Of a stretch of 12,061 bases of DNA, positions 7,099-12,061 are shown piece by piece. A program made the position numbers and the translations under genes. This DNA is from Bacteroidales bacterium (lineage in GTDB: Bacteria; Bacteroidota; Bacteroidia; Bacteroidales; Muribaculaceae), in NCBI GenBank assembly GCA_004557195.1, contig SFER01000047.1:1-12061 (forward strand), in the 5' to 3' direction. Position 1 is the stretch's first letter. Each line of letters starts with the position of its first letter. The notes under the pieces were generated by a model, which had not been told where the DNA came from, searched no databases, and worked only from the letters and a program-made list of their open reading frames with translations.

Positions 7099-7123
7099 AG
7101 GTTTTTTTAAACCTGTGTTTAAA
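7099..7123 (+). promoter_or_regulatory. Two overlapping, mutually exclusive hairpins in the lipoprotein leader
   Basis: AGGTTT/AAACCT (7099-7104 with 7109-7114, loop TTTT) and TTTAAAC/GTTTAAA (7106-7112 with 7117-7123, loop CTGT) are both perfect. They share bases 7106-7114, so only one can form at a time. They fall about 40-60 bases before the start codon. They could act as a leader switch, or as a DNA operator next to the promoter. Confidence 0.4.
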
Positions 7124-7159
7124 GAAGTGAATAAACAACAAAACTTAATTTTCTTGGAT

Positions 7160-7942
7160 ATGAAAAAGAAACTACTATTTTTGGCAATCTCTTGCATTGC
7201 GCTGATATCGTGTTCCGACGATAACGAGATCTCGAATTACTTCGAGTATAACGAGGATGGTAAGATTTTTGTCAGAGGAGGGAAAATTGTCAATGCCAAC
7301 ACAAATGTGGACATGAGCACGATTCTCTCAACTCTTGGCAATAACGCTTGGGAAGAGTATGACGCTTTTCCCTACACTTCCGATTATGTTGCTCCTGAAA
7401 GAGAAGCGGGAATAATCGACGGCACACGCGATTATAAGGCTTTCTGCTTTAGCGATGGAGAAGTGAGAGTTGCGCCATTGCTTGAATATAACCAGTCCTA
7501 TTTCACACAATGGATTCCAAGCGGTGTGTGCGACGATTTTAAAAGCGAATTGCTATTCTATAATAGCATGAAATGTGAGGTGAATGTGGCAGAAAGAACT
7601 ATAACAATGCGCTACAAATACACCGAGAACGATTATGGTGTAATAACCTGGAAAATCGTGTCGCTTGACGCCGACCGATTGGTGGTTGACAGAGAGGATG
7701 AAATAGCAAACGGAAACACGGAATTTGGAGAGACCGAGAAACAAATACATCTTGTACCGGCAGATAAGAAGTATCGTTCAAGGTGTATTCTCAAACCTGT
7801 GAATCGCGATGCCTACTCTCACTTGTTGGAAATTTCAAAATGTAAGGAATACTATTTGGGGCATCTAAGCACTTTTCATCCGCAAGAAGTGTCGAAATGG
7901 GTGAACAGCGATTGGTGGCTCCATTTTGGATGCTCGCGCTAA
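7160..7942 (+). CDS. Uncharacterised lipoprotein, 260 residues
   Basis: I do not recognise a named family. The protein starts MKKKLLFLAISCIALISC, a short lipoprotein signal peptide with lipobox LISC. Cys18 is followed by SDDNE; acidic residues after the Cys resemble the Bacteroidetes surface-export signal for lipoproteins. The mature part is acidic and aromatic-rich, with many predicted beta-strand segments (VRVAPLLEYNQSY, EVNVAERTITMRYKY, GVITWKIVSLDADRLVVDR). The run ITMRYKYTENDYGVITWKIVSLDADRLVV recalls the strand pairs of the lipocalin-like domains common in Bacteroidales lipoproteins (shown only as a landmark). Six cysteines remain in the mature region besides the lipid anchor, and the C-terminus is WWLHFGCSR. 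The frame is open 22 codons further upstream, but the Met at 7160 places the signal peptide correctly. It is transcribed alone, between two copies of the same terminator. Confidence 0.8.
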   Translation: MKKKLLFLAISCIALISCSDDNEISNYFEYNEDGKIFVRGGKIVNANTNVDMSTILSTLGNNAWEEYDAFPYTSDYVAPEREAGIIDGTRDYKAFCFSDGEVRVAPLLEYNQSYFTQWIPSGVCDDFKSELLFYNSMKCEVNVAERTITMRYKYTENDYGVITWKIVSLDADRLVVDREDEIANGNTEFGETEKQIHLVPADKKYRSRCILKPVNRDAYSHLLEISKCKEYYLGHLSTFHPQEVSKWVNSDWWLHFGCSR

Positions 7943-7995
7943 GTTATTGTTCTGCAAGAAACATTAATCGAGAAATTTTTAGTCATAAGAGGTGC

Positions 7996-8032
7996 GCATC
8001 CGGGGCTTCGGCTCCGGGTGTTTTTTATGGGC
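7996..8032 (+). repeat. Direct repeat containing a terminator, copy 2
   Basis: This is the second copy of the block at 6989-7024, identical apart from one added T. The bases flanking both copies differ, so the homology is limited to the terminator and about six bases beyond it. Confidence 0.85.
7997..8026 (+). terminator. Rho-independent terminator of the 260-residue lipoprotein gene
   Basis: The stem and UUCG tetraloop are the same as at 6990-7013 (7997-8006 with 8011-8020) and are followed here by six T's. It lies 54 bp after the lipoprotein stop codon. Confidence 0.87.
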
Positions 8033-8060
8033 GACATCATGTCAAGGAGCATCTTGGTGG

Positions 8061-8068
8061 CAAAGTTA
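8061..8068 (-). promoter_or_regulatory. Orphan leftward -7 box
   Basis: Read on the minus strand this is TAACTTTG, a perfect TAnnTTTG match, with an ATG 8 bases downstream (8052-8050). That ATG opens only a short frame running back through the terminator into the end of the lipoprotein gene, which does not look like protein. The nearest exact upstream TTTG (8096-8093) is 24 bp away, too far. It may be the remains of a lost gene start. Elsewhere in 7943-8249 I see only the terminator repeat and the promoter of the DeoR gene. Confidence 0.3.
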
Positions 8069-8197
8069 GCACGGCGGGAGCGGCGGAAAATGCAAAACGC
8101 GCCGATTTTGGGGATTTAAACTTGATTTAATATAGGTTAGCATTGGGGGTTAGAGAGGGGCGTGGTGCGCTTTTTTTGATGATTTTTTGCTTCACTA

Positions 8198-8238
8198 TTT
8201 CTTTTTTCTCAAAAAAATGTGTAACTTGCAAGCGAAAT
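8198..8238 (+). promoter_or_regulatory. Possible promoter and operator of the DeoR-family gene
   Basis: TTTC (8198-8201), 20 bp, then TAACTTGC (8222-8229) is an imperfect Bacteroidetes promoter 20 bases before the ATG. GCGAAAT (8232-8238) lies 2 bases after the -7 box, the same heptamer at the same distance as in the glpA promoter. This suggests autoregulation by a repressor that also acts on glpA. Confidence 0.4.
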
Positions 8239-8249
8239 AAATATCAACA

Positions 8250-9029
8250 ATGACAAAAGAAGAAAGACACTCTTTAATCTTGGACATGCTCATGCAGCAG
8301 GGTTCGATTCTTGTAACCGACCTTGCCGATGCTCTGAATGTGTCCTCTGTTACCATAAGGAAAGACCTTACGGAGCTGGAACGCTCTAAACGACTGTATA
8401 GAAACCATGGTCGGGCAATCCTCATCGACCCCTACAGCGAGAACCGCAATGTGAGCGAGAAAGAGAAGTATTGTGTGGAGGAGAAACGCGCGATAGGCAA
8501 TTATGCCGCGTCGCTTATTACTCCTAAGGACTCGATTCTCATCGCGTCGGGCACCTCGGTGCACGCTCTGGCTCGCTGCATACAGACAACCGACAAACTT
8601 GTGGTGATTACCGCATCGCTCGAGGTTGCCAACATCCTGTCGAAAGACCGCAACATCGACATCATACAGCTTGGCGGCATCCTGCGCCACAGCAGCCTCT
8701 CGGTGGTGGGAAAATATGCCGAGGAAGCTTTGAACGACTTCTCGTGCAGCAAACTATTTATCGGTGTCGATGGAATCGACCTCGATTTCGGGATGACTAC
8801 CACCGACATGATGGAGGCGAGCCTCAACCGAGTGATGATGCAGACAGCGCAAAAGACCATTGTGCTTGCCGACTCGTCGAAATTCGGTCGTCGCGGCTTC
8901 AGCAAGATTGCCGACATGGAGGAAATCGACCATATAATCACCGACTCGCATGTGCAGCCGACGATAGCCAAGCGCATAGAGGAGATGGGCATCGAGTTGA
9001 CAATAGTGGATGTGCCTACCCATATATAG
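8250..9029 (+). CDS. DeoR-family transcriptional regulator, possibly GlpR-like
   Basis: This 259-residue protein has the standard length and two-domain layout of the family. The N-terminal winged helix-turn-helix is at about 20-45 (ILVTDLADALNVSSVTIRKD). The following wing normally reads HGGA but here is HGRA (53-56), a substitution of a conserved Gly. The C-terminal DeoRC effector domain, which binds a sugar phosphate, has GTSVHALA at 101-108, VITASLEVANIL at 119-130, LGG at 141-143, IGVDGID at 171-177, GMTTTD at 181-186 and ADSSKFG at 207-213. It stands 2.4 kb from glpA and directly before a GH13 gene. Glycerol-3-phosphate, the GlpR ligand, is plausible given the glp operon and the shared promoter heptamer. 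A role confined to the GH13 gene is equally possible, so I give no symbol. Confidence 0.9.
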   Translation: MTKEERHSLILDMLMQQGSILVTDLADALNVSSVTIRKDLTELERSKRLYRNHGRAILIDPYSENRNVSEKEKYCVEEKRAIGNYAASLITPKDSILIASGTSVHALARCIQTTDKLVVITASLEVANILSKDRNIDIIQLGGILRHSSLSVVGKYAEEALNDFSCSKLFIGVDGIDLDFGMTTTDMMEASLNRVMMQTAQKTIVLADSSKFGRRGFSKIADMEEIDHIITDSHVQPTIAKRIEEMGIELTIVDVPTHI

Positions 9030-9092
9030 CCGCCGCACCTGTCCCGAACCTTGCAAATCAAGACTATAACCATAACCCTTATAACAAAATTT

Positions 9093-10511
9093 ATGAAGAA
9101 CTTATTATTAGTTGTATTTGTTCTCGCAACAATCGCCGCGTTTGCCGTGGCGTGCGGGACATCGAAAAAACAGTCGGAGCAAACCGACAGCACAGCATCA
9201 ACAGTCAATCACCCCGAATGGTCGCGCAATGCCGTGATTTATGAGGTGAACATGCGCCAATACACCCCCGAAGGCACCTTCAAGGCTTTTGAAGCCTATT
9301 TGCCGCAACTCAAGGAATTGGGCGTGGATATCTTGTGGTTTATGCCCATCCATCCCATTTCGGAACTCAACCGCAAAGGGGAACTTGGCAGCTACTATGC
9401 CGTGAAAGACTATAAGGCTGTGAATCCCGAATATGGCACACTCGACGATTTCAAGTCGATTGTGGATAAAGCCCACTCGCTGGGGATGAAAGTGATTCTC
9501 GACTGGGTTCCCAACCACAGCGGTTGCGACAACGCATGGGTAACCGAGCACCCCGACTGGTATGTAACCGACTCACTCGGCAAGATGTACGGACCCTACG
9601 ACTGGACCGATGTGTATAAATTTGACTACAGCAACAAAGAGATGCGCGCCGGCATGATTGACGCGTTGCAATATTGGGTGCGCGACCTCGACATCGACGG
9701 CTACCGCTGCGATGTTGCCGGTGAAGTGCCCACCGACTTCTGGGAAGAGGCTCGCCCGGCTCTCGATTCCATCAAGCCGGTGTTTATGCTCGCCGAAGCC
9801 GACAAGGCCGAACTTGCCAAGAACGCATTCGACATGCTCTACAACTGGCCTCTCAAGGATGTAATCAACCGCATCTCGGCAAGCGCCGGCAGCAACCGCC
9901 ACGCCATTGCCAAGAAAGCCGAAATGAAGCCCGCCAACGCCCTCACAATCGACACCCTCATGCAGCGCGAGGCTACCGAATATCCCGGCGGACTCTATTT
10001 CATGAACATGATTACCAACCATGACGAAAACTCATGGGACAACACCGAGCACGAGCGCCTCGGAGATGCCGTTGAGGCTTATGCTGTGCTCACCTACACC
10101 CTCCCGGGCATGCCGCTCATCTACACCGGACAGGAAGTGGGCTTCAACCACATGTTTGAATTCTTTATCAAAGACCCGGTTACCCCCGACTGGACCAAGA
10201 ATGCCACATTTGAATTCTACAAGAAACTCAATGCCCTGAAACACAACACCACCGCTCTCAATGCCGGCAATGGCGCCGAAATGGTGAGATACCCTACATC
10301 CAACGAGATGACTTATGTGTTCTCTCGCACAGATGAGAATGGCGGTGTGTATGCCTTGTTCAACTTCTCGGGCGAAGAGGCTGCGCTTGAATACACCGGC
10401 GAGGCTCCCCAAGCCGACATTAAACTCGTGAACTATTTCACAGGCGAGGAAGAGGCACTCCCGGCAACTCTCCCTGCATGGGGCTACCGCCTCTACACAG
10501 TGGCAAAATAG
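9093..10511 (+). CDS. GH13 alpha-amylase-family glycoside hydrolase, lipoprotein
   Basis: This 472-residue lipoprotein starts MKNLLLVVFVLATIAAFAVAC; Cys21 would be lipidated, anchoring it in the periplasm or at the surface. A polar linker (22-38) leads into the (beta/alpha)8 barrel. The four GH13 regions are present: DWVPNH (137-142); GYRCDVA with nucleophile Asp207; FMLAEAD with acid/base Glu235; ITNHDEN with His310-Asp311. A short beta-sandwich domain (about 395-472) completes it. Region II lacks the His/Lys that usually follows the nucleophile in true alpha-amylases, so the substrate may be a maltooligosaccharide or another alpha-glucan rather than starch. The frame extends 14 codons upstream, but the Met at 9093 starts the signal peptide. 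It follows the DeoR gene by 63 bp with no terminator between them, so co-transcription is likely. No SusC/SusD pair is in view. Confidence 0.93.
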   Translation: MKNLLLVVFVLATIAAFAVACGTSKKQSEQTDSTASTVNHPEWSRNAVIYEVNMRQYTPEGTFKAFEAYLPQLKELGVDILWFMPIHPISELNRKGELGSYYAVKDYKAVNPEYGTLDDFKSIVDKAHSLGMKVILDWVPNHSGCDNAWVTEHPDWYVTDSLGKMYGPYDWTDVYKFDYSNKEMRAGMIDALQYWVRDLDIDGYRCDVAGEVPTDFWEEARPALDSIKPVFMLAEADKAELAKNAFDMLYNWPLKDVINRISASAGSNRHAIAKKAEMKPANALTIDTLMQREATEYPGGLYFMNMITNHDENSWDNTEHERLGDAVEAYAVLTYTLPGMPLIYTGQEVGFNHMFEFFIKDPVTPDWTKNATFEFYKKLNALKHNTTALNAGNGAEMVRYPTSNEMTYVFSRTDENGGVYALFNFSGEEAALEYTGEAPQADIKLVNYFTGEEEALPATLPAWGYRLYTVAK

Positions 10512-10539
10512 CATCCACACATATATTTATTATATATAA

Positions 10540-10573
10540 GGAGCGGGCCTTGCGTGGTCCGCTCCTTCGCTTT
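10540..10573. terminator. Bidirectional terminator between the convergent GH13 and membrane-protein genes
   Basis: A 10-bp stem (10540-10549 with 10556-10565, one G-U wobble, loop TTGCGT) lies between two genes that converge. Rightward it is followed by the moderate tract TTCGCTTT. Leftward it is followed by TTATATATAATAAATAT. It can therefore serve both, more convincingly the GH13 gene. Confidence 0.7.
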
Positions 10574-10603
10574 CAAGGGCATCCATCTGTTTCAAGAGAT
10601 TCC

Positions 10604-11068
10604 TTAGTGCCTTTTGTGATGGGGATTTAAGGGCTTGCTTTTTCCCGAATACCAGTACCAGTGGTGCATGATGTGAGGCAAAAGCAAAAAGATGGCAATA
10701 AAGCCTAATTTGCCATGCCATCCGCCTAAGCCAGTGTGTCCGCACGAAATCCACATCGGAACACACACCAGTCCGGTGAGGAAGGTGAGGAAGAAAAACA
10801 GAGCGGTGAGTTTGAAGCCAATCGAATGGTGCCTGACGATTCTGTTCCACCATTCTCCCAATTTGCGCCAATGCAGCCATAAGTGCCACAACACCAACTC
10901 CATAAAGCAGACGCCCAAAACAATGTGGATTAGAGTGAACACGCTACATTCAATTCCGTGTAGAGATGAGCCGTGCAGGCACTCGAGTAGTATGCCGCTT
11001 GCCAATACTATCACCGTGAGAGCCAGCAGACACCAGCTGCACACCTTAAATTGATTCTTTTTTGTCAT
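10604..11068 (-). CDS. Four-helix membrane protein, DUF4405-like (possible haem-b cytochrome)
   Basis: This 154-residue protein has four hydrophobic segments at about 10-29, 43-64, 84-106 and 118-136. Histidines sit at helix positions suited to bind haem: His48 and His62 in helix 2 (IHIVLG then LWHLWLHW), and His118 and His132 in helix 4 (WHGKLG then LPHIMHHW). The spacing HxxxG and then HLxLHW is what I recall for DUF4405 proteins, which resemble small cytochrome b-type membrane subunits; the electron partner is unknown. The C-terminus is His- and Lys-rich (NPHHKRH). The start at 11068 (MTKKNQFK) is preferred over an upstream in-frame start at 11173, which would add 35 residues and overlap the divergent AraC promoter. 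It is transcribed alone and convergent with the GH13 gene. Confidence 0.7.
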   Translation of the reverse strand: MTKKNQFKVCSWCLLALTVIVLASGILLECLHGSSLHGIECSVFTLIHIVLGVCFMELVLWHLWLHWRKLGEWWNRIVRHHSIGFKLTALFFFLTFLTGLVCVPMWISCGHTGLGGWHGKLGFIAIFLLLPHIMHHWYWYSGKSKPLNPHHKRH

Positions 11069-11104
11069 ATATCCAAATATTTTTCTTAGTTGTAAATACA
11101 GCAG

Positions 11105-11112
11105 CAAAATTA
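11105..11112 (-). promoter_or_regulatory. -7 box candidate for the membrane-protein gene
   Basis: Read leftward this is TAATTTTG, matching TAnnTTTG and identical to the box before glpA. No TTTG is seen at the standard distance upstream; that position falls at the edge of the palindrome at 11115-11134, which might be where an activator binds. Confidence 0.4.
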
Positions 11113-11114
11113 TC

Positions 11115-11134
11115 TGTTTTTTATGTAAAAAACA
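11115..11134. promoter_or_regulatory. Perfect palindrome in the divergent promoter region (candidate operator)
   Basis: TGTTTTTTA and its exact complement TAAAAAACA flank a 2-bp centre (TG). The 20-bp element lies between the two facing -7 boxes and overlaps the -33 position of the rightward AraC promoter. A dimeric regulator binding here could control both genes. Confidence 0.5.
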
Positions 11135-11147
11135 TTCTGTATTTTTG
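11117..11147 (+). promoter_or_regulatory. Probable promoter of the AraC-family gene
   Basis: TATTTTTG (11140-11147) matches the -7 consensus; TTTT (11117-11120), 19 bp upstream, stands in for TTTG. The ATG at 11166 follows 18 bases after the -7 box. Confidence 0.5.
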
Positions 11148-11165
11148 CAGTTAAATTCTGAATAT

Positions 11166-12040
11166 ATGCACAATGTGAAAAAGAGGGCAATCCGCTATCA
11201 GTTGGTGGAACACCAATTGCGATTGGGCGATGCTTCCATCCATCAAGTTGGCGACCCAAGAGAGAAATATGGCAAGGAATACCACTATCACAACACTTTA
11301 GAGGTGATAACCATTAAGCAGGGATGGATTCACGGGCTGGTGGGCGGCATTATCGGCACAATCACCGAAGGGATGATTGTGGTGGTGGGCAACGATGTGC
11401 CGCACTGTGTGCTGCAGGCATCACACAACTGCAAGGCAGTGCTGGTGCATATTCCGTCGGAATTGCTTAAGTGGGACGAGGAGCGATTTCCCGAACTCTC
11501 GCATGGCATCAACTATATCAGAAACAGCAAATCGGGTATCTTGTATAACGAAGCTCGATTGGCGCGCACCGTGGCAATGCTTGCAAGCAAGATAGCCTCG
11601 GCTGAAGGATTCTTGCGCATATCGCTGATGATGCGTTTGCTCCACATCTTGAGCACCACCACTCCGACCTCTACACTATTGGCGGAGCAGCACCATGTGA
11701 ATGTGAGCAAAGAAACAGAATCGGCTATCGATAGAGCATATCGATATGTCTATGAGCATTATTTGCAGGAATTTTCGCTGCAAGAGATAGCGTCGTATGC
11801 CGGGATGAATGCTTCGGCGCTGTGCCGCTCATTTAAAAATCAAGCGGCTCCACGATTATACAATTTTGCAATAGGCTGCGCTTGGAATATGCTTGCAATT
11901 TGCTGCTCACCACCAATATGACCACCCACCAAATCGCCTACCAATCGGGCTTCAACAGTTATGCACACTTCTCAACCCTATTCAAAACACACACGCATCT
12001 CACCCCCACTCAATACCGCACCGGCAATCCCGCCAAATAG
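11166..12040 (+). pseudogene. AraC-family transcriptional regulator, broken by a one-base frameshift
   Basis: The N-terminal part is a cupin-like sensor domain (about 25-100; EYHYHNTLEVI at 38-49 and NDVPH near 76-80), followed by a helical linker. The first helix-turn-helix of the AraC DNA-binding domain is at about 203-222 (FSLQEIASYAGMNASALCRS). After RSFK the frame leaves the family pattern and stops at 11919-11921. One frame over, the sequence continues exactly as expected: SGSTIIQFCNRLRLEYA, then the second helix-turn-helix HQIAYQSGFNSYAHFSTLFK, then THLTPTQYR, ending at TAG 12038-12040. Adding one A to AAAAA (11835-11839) would restore FKKSSGS and a 291-residue protein. As written, the product lacks its second DNA-binding helix pair and is probably inactive. 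A sequencing error in the A tract is also possible. The ATG at 11166 is preferred to the TTG at 11145. Confidence 0.88.
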
Positions 12041-12061
12041 AGCCATTCCTTGGTGAGCCGG

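Noticed and set aside
6596..7141. 181-codon leftward open frame over the LRR tail and terminator
   Set aside because: It crosses the LRR coding region and the terminator hairpin, and the translated hairpin gives the same meaningless peptide at both repeat copies.
7897..8130. 77-codon open frame from the end of the lipoprotein gene through the terminator
   Set aside because: It starts inside the lipoprotein gene and reads through a strong hairpin, with no protein-like features.
8130..8160. GGTTAG repeats and G runs as a G-quadruplex or telomere-like element
   Set aside because: There are only two spaced GGTTAG copies and irregular G runs, too little to separate from chance.
8501..9208. 235-codon open frame antisense to the DeoR gene
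   Set aside because: It is opposite a complete DeoR-family protein and has no recognisable content.
1..12061. CRISPR arrays, tRNA or rRNA genes, transposases, toxin-antitoxin or phage-defence systems
   Set aside because: I looked for regular spaced repeats, cloverleaf-like sequence and characteristic protein motifs on both strands and saw none. The only repeats found are the terminator pair and short regulatory motifs.

Overview
The window looks like a chromosomal segment of a gut-type Bacteroidales bacterium, probably Muribaculaceae-like. The grounds are promoter elements of the Bacteroidetes type (TTTG, about 19-20 bp, TAnnTTTG), leaders without clear Shine-Dalgarno sequences, lipoproteins with short signal peptides, a BspA-type leucine-rich-repeat fragment with a T9SS-like C-terminal tail, and anaerobic metabolism genes. 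The assignment comes from style and motif recognition, not from a database search.

Left part (1-5822, all leftward): an anaerobic glycerol-3-phosphate operon in the order glpA, glpB, glpC, glpT. Gaps are 2, 4 and 30 bp, and the operon ends at a strong hairpin terminator at 101-139. GlpT imports glycerol-3-phosphate. GlpABC oxidises it to dihydroxyacetone phosphate and passes electrons to the quinone pool. Between glpT and the terminator sits what looks like the last 24 codons of a lost outer-membrane beta-barrel gene. A good leftward promoter at 19-49 serves a gene beyond the left edge.

Middle part (5823-8249): the glpA promoter region with four TTTCG/CGAAA elements, then a scrambled accessory zone. 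This holds the first 45 or so codons of a TPR-type lipoprotein joined out of frame to the C-terminal part of a BspA-like LRR protein, an unrecognised 260-residue lipoprotein, and two nearly identical terminator hairpins about 1 kb apart.

Right part (8250-12061): a DeoR-family regulator followed, probably in the same transcript, by a GH13 alpha-amylase-family lipoprotein. A bidirectional terminator comes next. Then a four-helix, His-rich membrane protein (DUF4405-like) is divergent from an AraC-family regulator. A perfect 20-bp palindrome lies in the shared promoter region, and the AraC gene is broken by a single-base frameshift in an A tract.

The most useful regulatory observation is that the DeoR gene and the glpA operon carry the same GCGAAAT heptamer exactly 2 nt downstream of the proposed -7 box. 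This suggests, but does not prove, that the DeoR protein is a GlpR-like regulator controlling both. No phage, CRISPR, tRNA, rRNA or intact mobile element was seen, and I found no convincing wholly new multi-gene system.
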